From NCBI GenBank assembly GCA_012729335.1, contig JAAYDJ010000026.1:32243-96242 (forward strand): a DNA stretch of 64,000 nucleotides, in the 5' to 3' direction. The notes beneath the pieces are model-generated. The model searched no databases and was not told where the DNA came from. It saw only the letters and a program-made list of their open reading frames with translations. A program made the translations under genes and the position numbers. Positions 9,336 through 17,627 of the stretch are shown here, in pieces. Within the stretch, counting starts at the first letter, position 1, and every line of letters starts with the position of its first letter. This stretch comes from Bacteroidales bacterium. Its GTDB lineage: Bacteria; Bacteroidota; Bacteroidia; Bacteroidales; Prolixibacteraceae.

Positions 9336-10034
9336 ATGGAGAAAATTATTCACTTGGACAGGATCACCAAGAATTATAAGGTAGGCCCCTCGGTGGTCAG
9401 GGCTTTGCGTGCGGTGACCCTTGATATTCACAAAGGGGAGTATGTGGCGGTGATGGGGGCCTCGGGATCGGGAAAGTCGACCCTGATGAACATTATTGGC
9501 TGCCTCGATACCCCGTCGGGAGGAAACTATATCCTCAACGGCACCGAGGTGAGCAGCATGAGCGACAACCAGCTGGCCGAAATCAGAAACCGTGAGATTG
9601 GTTTTGTATTTCAGGTGTTCAATCTTCTTCCCCGGAATACGGCCCTGGAAAACGTCATGCTTCCCCTGATTTATGCCGGGGAGAAGAAGCACATCAGGCG
9701 GGAGCTGGCCCTGAAGATGCTCGAAGATGTGGGATTGGGTGACAGGGTGGAACACAAGCCCAATGAGCTTTCCGGGGGACAGCGGCAGAGGGTCGCCATT
9801 GCCCGCGCCCTGGTCAACCGCCCCTCCCTGATCCTGGCCGATGAACCCACCGGGAACCTCGACTCACGCATTTCTGAAGAGATCATGAAACTCTTTGCCG
9901 ACATTCACCGGAAGGGAAACACCCTGTTGATGGTGACCCATGAGGAGGACATTGCCCGTCATGCCCACCGCATCATCAGGCTCAAAGACGGCGAAATCGA
10001 ATCTGACGTGCCCAATCTCCATCCCATATACTGA
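9336..10034 (+). CDS. ABC transporter ATP-binding protein, MacB/LolD type
   Basis: A 232-residue nucleotide-binding subunit starting [20 protein letters not shown], preceded by an A/G-rich stretch (gcaggaaat). Walker A is GASGSGKST, the Q-loop region is [17 protein letters not shown], the signature is [15 protein letters not shown], Walker B is [12 protein letters not shown], and the H-loop lies in VTHEEDIA. The sequence style is that of the MacB/FtsE/LolD group, which drives lipoprotein extraction or export rather than solute import. No permease gene is adjacent, so the membrane partner must lie elsewhere. A longer in-frame reading from 9261 overlaps the preceding gene and is less likely. 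Confidence 0.9.
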   Translation: MEKIIHLDRITKNYKVGPSVVRALRAVTLDIHKGEYVAVMGASGSGKSTLMNIIGCLDTPSGGNYILNGTEVSSMSDNQLAEIRNREIGFVFQVFNLLPRNTALENVMLPLIYAGEKKHIRRELALKMLEDVGLGDRVEHKPNELSGGQRQRVAIARALVNRPSLILADEPTGNLDSRISEEIMKLFADIHRKGNTLLMVTHEEDIARHAHRIIRLKDGEIESDVPNLHPIY

Positions 10035-10039
10035 AAGGC

Positions 10040-10597
10040 ATGGAATTTAAAATATATACCAAAACGGGAGATGACGGAACCACCGGACTGGTGGGGGGAA
10101 ACCGAGTGAAAAAGAGCGCCCTCAGGCTCGAAGCCTATGGAACGGTTGATGAACTGAACTCATGGACAGGCCTGGTCCGGGCACTTGCTGACGACCAGGC
10201 CGTCGGAGAGGTGCTCCTTCGCGTACAGAACACCCTTTTTGTAATGGCTTCCAAACTGGCCTCCGACGAAAAGGGAAGAGCCATCACCGGCAGTCTGACC
10301 ATCGCCCCGGAAGAGATTTCCCTGCTCGAGGAAGCCATCGATCAATACGAGAAATCCCTCACCCCGCTGAAAAACTTCATCCTTCCGGGCGGATCGCCGC
10401 TGGTGAGCTATTGTCACCTTGCCCGGACGGTTTGCAGACGTGCCGAACGGAACATCGTCAGACTTGCGGAGTCAGAAGCGGTGGAAGAGGTCATCATCCG
10501 TTACATAAACAGGCTCTCCGATTACCTTTTCGTATTGGCCCGAAAACTCGCCGCCGATACCGGAGTGGCCGAAATCCCATGGATATCAGGGAAATAA
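10040..10597 (+). CDS. cob(I)alamin adenosyltransferase, PduO type
   Basis: Transfers the adenosyl group of ATP to cob(I)alamin to make coenzyme B12. The 185-residue protein begins MEFKIYTKTGDDGTTGLVGG, the nucleotide-binding N-terminus of the PduO family. It continues with RLEAYGTVDELNSW and, in the C-terminal half, LARTVCRRAERNIVRL and NRLSDYLFVLAR, all conserved in PduO enzymes. It starts five bases after the ABC ATPase stop, so the two are probably co-transcribed, although no functional link is apparent. Sequence and length are normal for the family. Confidence 0.93.
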   Translation: MEFKIYTKTGDDGTTGLVGGNRVKKSALRLEAYGTVDELNSWTGLVRALADDQAVGEVLLRVQNTLFVMASKLASDEKGRAITGSLTIAPEEISLLEEAIDQYEKSLTPLKNFILPGGSPLVSYCHLARTVCRRAERNIVRLAESEAVEEVIIRYINRLSDYLFVLARKLAADTGVAEIPWISGK

Positions 10598-10701
10598 ACA
10601 GCATATAAGTGGCCGGTGCGGAACGTTTCCCGTTTTTCCGGCAGTACACCTGTCCCTGGTTGTACGGGTTGAACTTAATAACTATATAATATACTTTACA
10701 A

Positions 10702-12144
10702 ATGAAGATAGATATCGGTGAATCATTGGTGAACAGCTATCTGAGGCATGTTATGGGTTGCTGCATTGTACAGTCCAACTGGAAACCTTCAGATAACTGG
10801 CCGGTCGGGGAAATGGATCTTGCCCTGGCCCGCAGGGAATTCGAGAGGATCCAGCGACACAAAGCCTTTACTGAAATTTTTAAGACCGGTTTCGAACAAA
10901 CCGTGCGGCAGACCGAAGTGGACGTGCTGGGATACACCCATGACAAAACCATATATGCGGCCAATGTCACCTTTCATGAGTACGGCATCAATTTCGGTTC
11001 CCGTACCGATACCCGTAACCGGGTCATTAAAAGCCTCCTCAGGGCTTACCTGGCCCTGATCTGTTATTTTCCGGGATATAAACATGTCCTGCTCTACTGC
11101 TCCCCCAAGGTCACCGGGATTACAGAGGAGGTCCTGCAGGACTATTTCCGGATTCTGAAGCAGGATTTCAGTTCGGAGGAGGTGGAGTTCAAATACCTTT
11201 CCAACGACAGTTTCCGTGACCAGGTGCTGATGCATACCCTCGACAGTGCCCAGGAGCATTTCGATACCAGTGAGCTTTTCCTGCGTTCATTCAAACTGCT
11301 GACCGTGTACGCTGGTGATGAGGCCGAGGAGGAAGGAGAGGGGGCTGAACCTCCCGCCGAACCTCAGGAACGGAAAAGCGTTCGCACCCGGCGCACATCC
11401 GGCGAAGAGCGTGGGGGAGGTGCACCGGTGGCGGAAGACCCCCGGTCTGACCCTGGAAGGCAGTCAGGCCCGGCAGCCTCTCCACCTGTTTACTCCCAAG
11501 CTGTGGATCCTGTGGCCGGAGAGGGCAGTGCCGCAGCCACAGGTTATCCTGCGCCGGAATCCATGCCGGAGCCCGAAAGGAAAGAGGCTGAACAGATCCT
11601 GCCCGGTTCTGAAACCCCCGGGGAATCTGCGGCCACACCCCCCGCCCGAACCCGTAAAAGAGAAAGAATAAAGTCGGCGACCCCCGTCAGACCTGCCGTT
11701 TCCTTCGTCAGGGAGGAAATCCCCGTACAGGAAGAACCTGCCACCGTCGAGGAATCACCGGAGGAAACTCCCAGGGTAAACGATGAGGCGCCAACCGTGC
11801 AGGAAGAAGATGCGGAGACCCTCATCGAACAGGAAATCGCCAAGGTGAAAAGCCGCGTGCCCAAATGGTTCCAGCGGTCTTCCCAAAATAACAGCAAAAT
11901 CCTGATCCGCTTTATGGAGCTTTATGAAAAGGACGAAAACGTCTCCCTCCGTCAGCTCTCCGAGATGTGTGGCGATGTGAAGAACTTTGCCGTCAACTTC
12001 GCCCAGATGAACAAAGTCAATGGCAGAAACCATGGCAAGGTATTCACAGTGAAGGGCGAAACTGTCGTGCTGTGGGAACCGGTAAGGGATTATATTATTC
12101 AGGAATATATCGCATTCAAAAAGTCTTACTATTCAGAAGAATGA
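10702..12144 (+). CDS. unrecognised two-domain protein with a long charged linker
   Basis: A 480-residue protein not assigned to a family. Residues 1-205 form a compact domain with KTGFEQTVRQTEVDVLGYTH, then IYAANVTFHEYGINFG and an alternating-hydrophobic LLYCSP strand. The acidic strand followed by a second strand with nearby His/Glu recalls PD-(D/E)xK nuclease folds, but a proper ExK motif is not seen. Residues about 205-385 are rich in Pro, Glu, Ser and Arg and are probably disordered. Residues about 385-480 form a second folded region (PKWFQRSSQNNSKILIRFM, then an LSEMCGDVKNFAVNFAQM helix and a TVKGETVVLWEP hairpin), which could be a winged-helix DNA-binding domain. A DNA-related role is a guess from this architecture. 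Confidence 0.7.
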   Translation: MKIDIGESLVNSYLRHVMGCCIVQSNWKPSDNWPVGEMDLALARREFERIQRHKAFTEIFKTGFEQTVRQTEVDVLGYTHDKTIYAANVTFHEYGINFGSRTDTRNRVIKSLLRAYLALICYFPGYKHVLLYCSPKVTGITEEVLQDYFRILKQDFSSEEVEFKYLSNDSFRDQVLMHTLDSAQEHFDTSELFLRSFKLLTVYAGDEAEEEGEGAEPPAEPQERKSVRTRRTSGEERGGGAPVAEDPRSDPGRQSGPAASPPVYSQAVDPVAGEGSAAATGYPAPESMPEPERKEAEQILPGSETPGESAATPPARTRKRERIKSATPVRPAVSFVREEIPVQEEPATVEESPEETPRVNDEAPTVQEEDAETLIEQEIAKVKSRVPKWFQRSSQNNSKILIRFMELYEKDENVSLRQLSEMCGDVKNFAVNFAQMNKVNGRNHGKVFTVKGETVVLWEPVRDYIIQEYIAFKKSYYSEE

Positions 12145-12261
12145 TCAATAGATTGAAAATAGGCTAAAATAAACGGGGTCAGTTAAGAGTGTTACCATAA
12201 TTTTATTATATTCGCGGAAATTTTGAAACAGGCTTTTGTAACACCTTAATAATCAACGATT

Positions 12262-12483
12262 ATGTATTGGACACTCGAATTAGCATCTAAACTGGAGGAT
12301 GCGCCCTGGCCGGCGACCAAAGACGAACTGATTGATTTTGCCATACGCTCAGGAGCTCCGCTGGAAGTGATAGAGAACCTTCAGGAGATTGAGGATGAGG
12401 GGGAAGTGTATGAAAGTATTGAAGACATTTGGCCCGATTATCCCAGTAAGGATGACTTTTTTTTCAACGAGGACGAGTATTGA
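12262..12483 (+). CDS. DUF2795 family small acidic protein
   Basis: A 73-residue protein beginning MYWTLELASKLEDAPWPATK, with DELIDFAIRSGAPLEVIENL and an acidic tail ending FFNEDEY. This matches the compact DUF2795 proteins found widely in Bacteroidota, whose function is not known to me. It is monocistronic in appearance, with its own upstream gap and a strong terminator directly after it. Confidence 0.88.
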   Translation: MYWTLELASKLEDAPWPATKDELIDFAIRSGAPLEVIENLQEIEDEGEVYESIEDIWPDYPSKDDFFFNEDEY

Positions 12484-12496
12484 CACATAGTAAAAG

Positions 12497-12519
12497 AACA
12501 GGCTTCGGGCCTGTTTTTT
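12497..12519 (+). terminator. intrinsic terminator after the DUF2795 gene
   Basis: Perfect 7-bp stem AACAGGC (12497-12503) and GCCTGTT (12509-12515) with loop TTCGG, running into six T residues at 12514-12519. The position, 13 bases after the stop codon, is as expected. Confidence 0.92.
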
Positions 12520-12542
12520 GTTAATGAGAGGGTGTTTACGGA

Positions 12543-13211
12543 ATGCAAAAGCTGGCGATATCAGAGGAATTGTGGGGCAAAGTCCCGGGGCTCAGGTTGT
12601 GGTGCATTGAGAGTGATGTGGTGACCGGGGTGTCTCCTGCGGGGCTGCTTCAGCTTCTGGAGGAGCGGTGCCAGGAACTGCGCGGTCGTTTGAAGACGGA
12701 GGAGATCAGTATGCTGCCGGCCATCAGGGCCTCCCGGGCGGCATACCGGATAACGGGCAAGGATCCCGCCAGATACCGGCTGTCGGCCGAGGCGTTGTTG
12801 CGGCGGGTGGTCAGAGGTGAAGCGCTTTACCGGATCAGCAATGTGGTTGATTTGCTCAACCTGGTTTCACTTACCTCGGGCTTTTCGATCGGGGGTTACG
12901 ATGCGGAGGCCATTGACGGGGAAGTGGAGTTTGGAATCGGCAGGGCAGGGGAGCCTTACCAGGCCATTGGCAGGGGAGAATTCAATATCGAAGGGTTACC
13001 GGTGTTCCGTGACCGCCAGGGCGCCTTCGGAAGCCCCACCAGCGACTCGGAACGGACCAGCGTTACCCCCGGAACGCGCCGTTTCCTGATGGTCATCATC
13101 GACTTCGGATCTCCCGGAACCCTCCGTGAAACAGGCAGTCAGGCTGCCGCCTTGTTGCGCGAATTCGCAGGTGCTCAAAATATGGAAACGCAGTTAATAG
13201 AAAAACCATGA
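12543..13211 (+). CDS. B3/4 domain protein (phenylalanyl-tRNA synthetase beta-chain-like editing fold)
   Basis: A 222-residue stand-alone protein with the B3/B4 fold found in the editing part of PheT. Recognisable segments are AIRASRAAYRITGKDPARYR, SAEALLRRVVRGEALYRISN and VVDLLNLVSLTSGFSIGGYD, followed by the FRDRQGAFGSPTSDSERTSV region. Related stand-alone proteins are thought to act on amino-acid or tRNA substrates, but the activity of this one is not known. Its stop overlaps the acyltransferase start by four bases (ATGA), indicating translational coupling. Confidence 0.85.
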   Translation: MQKLAISEELWGKVPGLRLWCIESDVVTGVSPAGLLQLLEERCQELRGRLKTEEISMLPAIRASRAAYRITGKDPARYRLSAEALLRRVVRGEALYRISNVVDLLNLVSLTSGFSIGGYDAEAIDGEVEFGIGRAGEPYQAIGRGEFNIEGLPVFRDRQGAFGSPTSDSERTSVTPGTRRFLMVIIDFGSPGTLRETGSQAAALLREFAGAQNMETQLIEKP

Positions 13212-13759
13212 AACAGGAATTTTGCAGGCTGATGATCAAATGGTGGGGGTGGAAAGTGGTCAGCGGGGAGATGCCCGATCAGAAGGCGATCATCATTGGT
13301 GTACCACACACCAGTATCTGGGATTATGTCATTTCATGGCTGTATTACACCTCGGTGGGGGGAACCGCCCATACCGTCATCAAGAAAGAGATGTTTTTCT
13401 GGCCTATGGGGTGGCTGCTCCGCCAAACGGGGGCCATTCCGGTTGACCGTTCACGGGGAGCATCCCTGGTCAAGCAGATCATCGACGAATTCAACCGGCG
13501 CGAGAAATTCCATCTGGCCATTACGCCCGAGGGAACCCGCAAGCTCACCCGGCGGTGGAAAGGAGGCTTTCACGCCATCGCCAGGGCCACCGGCGCCAAA
13601 GTTTACCTGGGTTTCTTTGACTGGGGCAGGAAGGAAATTGGCTGGTATCAAACCCTGGAACTCACCGAAGATGTCGATGCCGACATCCGCAGGATGAAAG
13701 CGTATTATCGTGAGCTGGGAGTCACAGGCAAACATCCTGAGTTGTTTACCACGGAATAG
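13208..13759 (+). CDS. lysophospholipid acyltransferase family protein
   Basis: A 183-residue PlsC-like acyltransferase. The HxxxxD catalytic motif is visible in GVPHTSIWDYV (about residues 30-40), and the acceptor-binding motif in TPEGTRKLTRRWKGGF (about residues 103-118). It is shorter than PlsC itself and resembles the small cytosolic-face acyltransferases whose substrate is uncertain. It overlaps the B3/4 gene by four bases and is followed five bases later by the omega-amidase, so the three genes form one operon. Confidence 0.85.
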   Translation: MKQEFCRLMIKWWGWKVVSGEMPDQKAIIIGVPHTSIWDYVISWLYYTSVGGTAHTVIKKEMFFWPMGWLLRQTGAIPVDRSRGASLVKQIIDEFNRREKFHLAITPEGTRKLTRRWKGGFHAIARATGAKVYLGFFDWGRKEIGWYQTLELTEDVDADIRRMKAYYRELGVTGKHPELFTTE

Positions 13760-13763
13760 GGAT

Positions 13764-14534
13764 ATGGAGCTCAGGGTCACAGTGGTGCAGTGCCGGCTGG
13801 AATGGGAAAATCCTGCGGCCAACCGGGAGCGGATCTCCCGGATGATGGAGATGGCCGGGGTCACCGATGTGATTCTGCTTCCGGAGATGTTCACAACCGG
13901 ATTCACCATGGCTTCGGAACGGCTGGCAGAGAGCATGGATGGCCCCACGGTGACCTGGATGCAAGGCAAAGCCACGGAACTGGGAGCCGCCCTGGCCGGA
14001 ACAGTGATCATCAGGGAAAACGGCAGCTGCTTTAACCGCCTGGTGTGGGTGAGCCCCGGCCGGGACCCCCTGTATTACGATAAAAAACACCTGTTTACCA
14101 TGGGGGGGGAATCCCTCCATTTCAGCCCGGGTCTCCGGCGCGTCACCCTGGAATTCAAAGGATGGAAGATTAGACCCCTGATCTGCTACGACCTCCGGTT
14201 TCCTGTGTGGAGCCGTAACCACGACGACTATGACCTGCTCCTTTACCTGGCCAACTGGCCCGCAGCCCGGCACCATGTATGGAAGATCCTTCCCCAGGCC
14301 AGAGCCTTGGAAAACCAAAGCTACTGCATCGCGGTCAACCGGGTCGGCACCGACGGCACCGGTCTTGCCTACCACGGCGATTCCATGATGGTCACTCCCA
14401 AAGGGGAAACCACCCTCATGGGCGGAGAGGAAGCCGTCCACACCTTTACCCTGAACAGACATGAACTCCAGGCCTTCAGGGAAAAATTCCCCGTCCTGCG
14501 CGACCGCGACACTTTTGGAATGTCAGAATATTAA
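13764..14534 (+). CDS. nitrilase-superfamily omega-amidase (YafV-like)
   Basis: Hydrolyses omega-amides such as 2-oxoglutaramate or 2-oxosuccinamate, clearing products of glutamine and methionine-salvage transaminases. The 256-residue protein shows the Glu-Lys-Cys triad: Glu in ILLPEMFTTGF, Lys in YDKKHLF, and Cys in LICYDLRFPVW, the last of which is characteristic of the YafV/NIT2 group. The start at 13764 follows the acyltransferase stop by four bases; an upstream Met would lie inside that gene. The last codons and the stop are contributed by the first unit of a 16-bp repeat array. Confidence 0.92.
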   Translation: MELRVTVVQCRLEWENPAANRERISRMMEMAGVTDVILLPEMFTTGFTMASERLAESMDGPTVTWMQGKATELGAALAGTVIIRENGSCFNRLVWVSPGRDPLYYDKKHLFTMGGESLHFSPGLRRVTLEFKGWKIRPLICYDLRFPVWSRNHDDYDLLLYLANWPAARHHVWKILPQARALENQSYCIAVNRVGTDGTGLAYHGDSMMVTPKGETTLMGGEEAVHTFTLNRHELQAFREKFPVLRDRDTFGMSEY

Positions 14535-14664
14535 ATTGTCAGAATATTAAATTGTCAGAATAACTGATTGTCGGGGTATCTGATTATCGGGGTATCTGAG
14601 TGTCAGGATAACAGAGTGTCAGAATATCTGAGTGACAGGATATCTGAGTGACAGGATATCAGAA
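14521..14664. repeat. 16-bp tandem array joining two convergent genes (9 units)
   Basis: Nine units of 16 bp begin at 14521, 14537, 14553 and so on. Examples are tgtcagaatattaaat, tgtcagaataactgat, tgtcggggtatctgat and tgacaggatatctgag. The first unit holds the TAA stop of the omega-amidase (14532-14534). The last unit holds the stop of the minus-strand peptidase (14659-14661). No sequence other than repeat separates the two genes. Confidence 0.9.
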
Positions 14665-16854
14665 CAAGAGCTGCTGTTTGAGGAATTCTTCCATTTTGGC
14701 ATAGAGGTGCATGGTGGTATTTCCTCCGCGGATGCCATGGTTTTTATCGGTATAGACGGCCATGTCGAAGGGAACGCCGGCCTGTACGAGGGCTTCGGCA
14801 AAGGTCATGGAATTCTGGACGTGGACGTTATCGTCGGCGGAGCCGTGGACCAGCAACAGGCGCCCCTTTATTTTGCCGGCATGTGTCACCGGGGAGTTGT
14901 CGTCATAACCCTGCGGGTTTTCCTCAGGTTTGCGCATGTACCTCTCGGTGTAGATGTTGTCGTAGAACCTCCAGTTGGTCACGGGGGCCACTGCAATGCC
15001 CGCTCTGAAGAGATCCCCTCCTTTGGCCATGGTCAGAGCCGTCATAAATCCGCCGTAGCTCCATCCCCAGATGGCGATCCGCCGGCTGTCGACCCACGGT
15101 AGGGATGCCAGGTAACGTGCCGCCTCCACCATGTCGTCTGACTCATACCTCCCCAGCTGCATGTAGGTCACCTTCCTGAAGTCTTCACCCCGGGCTCCCG
15201 TGCCACGGGGATCAACACACACTACCGCAAATCCCTCCTGGGCCAGGTATTCGTTCCAGCCCACACTCCAGCTGTCGGTGACCTGTTGCGAGTTGGGACC
15301 GCTGTACTGGGTCATCACCACCGGGTATTTCCGGGAGGCGTCAAAGCCCGATGGCCTGATCATCCACCCGTTCAGTCCGATCCCTTCCGAAGTGGTAAAA
15401 GAGAAAAATTCCCTGGCGGGAATGGCGTACTCCGCAAGCTTGGTTTTCAGGGCTTCGTTGTTTTCCAGCACCCTGATCTGTTTCCCTTTCCAGTCGTGAA
15501 GGGTGATCAGGGCAGGGGAGACGCTGCTGGTATGGGTGTGGATATAGTAATTGAAGTTGCGGCTGAAATCGGCCCGGTTGGTGCCGGGCTGCGGGGAAAG
15601 GGTGCCTCTCTTTTTTCCGTCGGCACTGACAAAGTAAACCTCCCTGCGCAGGGGCGATTCGGCGGCCGCCTGGTAATAAAAGAGCTTCCGTACCGCATCG
15701 TAGCCATAAAAGGCGGTGACATCGTACGCACCCGACGTGAGCTGCCTGATCTCAAATCCTTCTTTGTCATGCAGATAGAGATGGGCGTAGCCGTTGCGCT
15801 CACTGGTCACCACAAACTGGCCATTGTCGAGAAACGTGAATTTGTCGAGGAAATCCTCGTCGACGAATTTCTCATTTTTCTCGGTGAAGAGCGGACGGGT
15901 GTCGCCCGTATAGGGATTGGTCAGCAGCAGATCGAGCTGATTCTGGCGGCGGTTCAACCGCATGACCACCAGGTGGGCGGCGTCGGGAGTCCACCTGACC
16001 CGCGGAAGGTATATATCGGGTTCCTTTCCCGTGTCAGCCAGGATGTTGGCCCGCGATTTGGTGTCATAAATCCGGACCGTCACGCGGGAGTTATCTTCCC
16101 CCGCACGGGGATATTTGAAGGTTTCCAGCCGGGGGTATTCTACCTTCCCGGGGTTTCCTTCCGTAGAATTGAAAAGCGTCATGGTAAACTCCCTGACTGC
16201 CGACTCGTCAAAGCGGATGTAGGCCAGAAAACGGCTGTCGGGCGACCAGGCAAACGCCTTGCTGAACCCGAATTCCTCTTCATAAACCCAATCGGGTGCC
16301 CCGTTGATGATCCGGTTTTTCTCCCCGTCGCTGGTCACCTGGGTCTCGGTCCCGAATTTCAGATTCTTGATAAAAAGGTTATTCTGGCGCACAAAAGCCA
16401 CACGCTCCCCGTCAGGCGAAAAAGTCGCCAATTGCTGCTTCCCCTTTTCCGAAAGGGGCAGAAGTTCCCTTGTCACCGAGTTCCAAACATAATATTCCGC
16501 CATGAAAGAATGACGGTAGATGGGCTCCATCGCCGTCATCAGCAGGATTTTGGTTTCGTCGTCACTCAGCTCATAACTCATGAATCGCTGCAGGGGGGCG
16601 TCTGTAACCTCTTTCAGGTCGAAAAGGGTGGCCACTTTCTGCCCCGACTGAAAACTGTATTTAACGATCTTGGTGCCCTCCTCCATCAGCGTGTAATGGT
16701 TGCCGTCTTTCATCGATTGCAGTCCGGGCAACTGCCGCTGCACAAAACTACGCGACTTGAAAAGATCTTCCATCGTGATCTTCTTCAGCGTTTGCGCATA
16801 GGTCGCGGACCACACCAGGGCCAGCAGGGTGATAAGAAATACTCTGGTCTTCAT
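14659..16854 (-). CDS. S9 family prolyl dipeptidyl peptidase (DPP IV-like)
   Basis: Cleaves X-Pro dipeptides from peptide N-termini, probably in the periplasm. The 731-residue form starts MKTRVFLITLLALVWSATYA, a signal peptide ending at AYAQ-type residues; seven extra upstream residues in the open frame are discarded. The N-terminal half is a DPP IV-type beta-propeller with repeated FSPDGERVAFVR, AWSPDSRFLAYIRFDES and RWTPDAAHLVV blades, including the EEEFGFSKAFAWSPD Glu motif that binds the substrate N-terminus. The catalytic Ser is near residue 599 in GWSYGGFMT, Asp in GSADDNVH and His near 706 in DKNHGI. It lies alone, convergent with the omega-amidase operon. Confidence 0.94.
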   Translation of the reverse strand: MKTRVFLITLLALVWSATYAQTLKKITMEDLFKSRSFVQRQLPGLQSMKDGNHYTLMEEGTKIVKYSFQSGQKVATLFDLKEVTDAPLQRFMSYELSDDETKILLMTAMEPIYRHSFMAEYYVWNSVTRELLPLSEKGKQQLATFSPDGERVAFVRQNNLFIKNLKFGTETQVTSDGEKNRIINGAPDWVYEEEFGFSKAFAWSPDSRFLAYIRFDESAVREFTMTLFNSTEGNPGKVEYPRLETFKYPRAGEDNSRVTVRIYDTKSRANILADTGKEPDIYLPRVRWTPDAAHLVVMRLNRRQNQLDLLLTNPYTGDTRPLFTEKNEKFVDEDFLDKFTFLDNGQFVVTSERNGYAHLYLHDKEGFEIRQLTSGAYDVTAFYGYDAVRKLFYYQAAAESPLRREVYFVSADGKKRGTLSPQPGTNRADFSRNFNYYIHTHTSSVSPALITLHDWKGKQIRVLENNEALKTKLAEYAIPAREFFSFTTSEGIGLNGWMIRPSGFDASRKYPVVMTQYSGPNSQQVTDSWSVGWNEYLAQEGFAVVCVDPRGTGARGEDFRKVTYMQLGRYESDDMVEAARYLASLPWVDSRRIAIWGWSYGGFMTALTMAKGGDLFRAGIAVAPVTNWRFYDNIYTERYMRKPEENPQGYDDNSPVTHAGKIKGRLLLVHGSADDNVHVQNSMTFAEALVQAGVPFDMAVYTDKNHGIRGGNTTMHLYAKMEEFLKQQLLF

Positions 16855-16892
16855 ATTGTTACATCTGTTAAACATAAATCATTCCTCTCCAG

Positions 16893-17084
16893 GAGATCCT
16901 CCCCGAAACAGGCCTAGAGATCCTCCCCGAAACAGGCCTAAAGATCCTCCCCGAAACAGGCCTAGAGATCCTCCCCGAAACAGGCCTAGAGATCCTCTCC
17001 GAAACAAGGCTGGAGTTCCTCCCCGAAACAAGGCTGGAGTTCCTCACCATAGTGGGCGTGAATTCCTTCCCGGAAAGGGTCGTG
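16893..17084. repeat. 24-bp tandem array decaying to one side
   Basis: Units of 24 bp (gagatcctccccgaaacagg followed by ccta) start at 16893. The first four are almost identical, the fifth and sixth carry shared changes (aaggctg), and the seventh and eighth are strongly diverged. It lies just upstream of the peptidase start on the side of its promoter. The open frame that crosses it encodes DPPRNRPR repeats and is not credible as a gene. Confidence 0.88.
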
Positions 17085-17230
17085 AAACCTTACCCGGAGG
17101 AGGAAACTACCCTGTATTGGGCTCAGGATCCCCTTATCTGCAAAGTAAACCAAAAAATACAAAAGTAAAATGTTCAGGCCCATATCATGTGTGTCAGGAG
17201 ACAGAAGTCATGGAGAGGCCTGCAGGTTAT

Positions 17231-17370
17231 CATTGATATGGCCCATCCTGCATTGTTATGGCCCATCCTGCATTGATATGGCCAATTCTGCATTGATATG
17301 GCCAATCCTGCATTGATATGGCCAATCCTGCATCGTTGTGGCCCAGCCTGCATCGTTGTGGCCCAGCCTG
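17231..17370. repeat. 20-bp tandem array (7 units)
   Basis: Seven consecutive 20-bp units of cattgatatggcccatcctg and close variants (cattgatatggccaatcctg, catcgttgtggcccagcctg). An eighth truncated unit follows. It shares no unit with the 24-bp array 150 bp away. The rest of the 16855-17627 gap holds no credible gene; bases 17540-17627 carry the thrS promoter. Confidence 0.9.
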
Positions 17371-17589
17371 CATGGAATGGACATCATCTTAAAGCCGGGG
17401 GGGCATATCAGTCAGGGGCCGAACGTGGTATTATGAACGATATGAGACGGCCGGCTGGGTCGGTGAAGACGGGCCACGGGTCAGGAGTGATTTCCAGGGG
17501 ATGGTTATCGGGTGAGCAGGCGGGGATTCTGCATGTTTTTTTTACCAATTAAATACGGGCTCCGGAATTATTGTTTTGCAGGAAAGTAT

Positions 17590-17597
17590 TATCTTTG
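17590..17597 (+). promoter_or_regulatory. -7 element of the thrS operon promoter
   Basis: TATCTTTG fits the Bacteroidota TAnnTTTG consensus, 30 bases before the thrS start. A TTG at 17571-17573 is a possible -33 element, but its 16-base spacing is shorter than usual. Confidence 0.6.
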
Positions 17598-17627
17598 CGG
17601 ACTTAAATTTGAAGAGATCCTATACTG

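Noticed and set aside
12189..12244. GTGTTAC/GTAACAC inverted repeat upstream of the DUF2795 gene
   Set aside because: Only 7 bp with a 42-bp loop in an AT-rich promoter region; could easily be chance.
15286..16917. 543-codon plus-strand open frame opposite the S9 peptidase
   Set aside because: It is an antisense shadow of a clearly conserved peptidase gene, and its product has no recognisable domain.
16829..17236. 135-codon plus-strand open frame with DPPRNRPR repeats
   Set aside because: It arises from the 24-bp tandem array, whose length is a multiple of three; the composition is low-complexity and the start is antisense to the peptidase 5' end.
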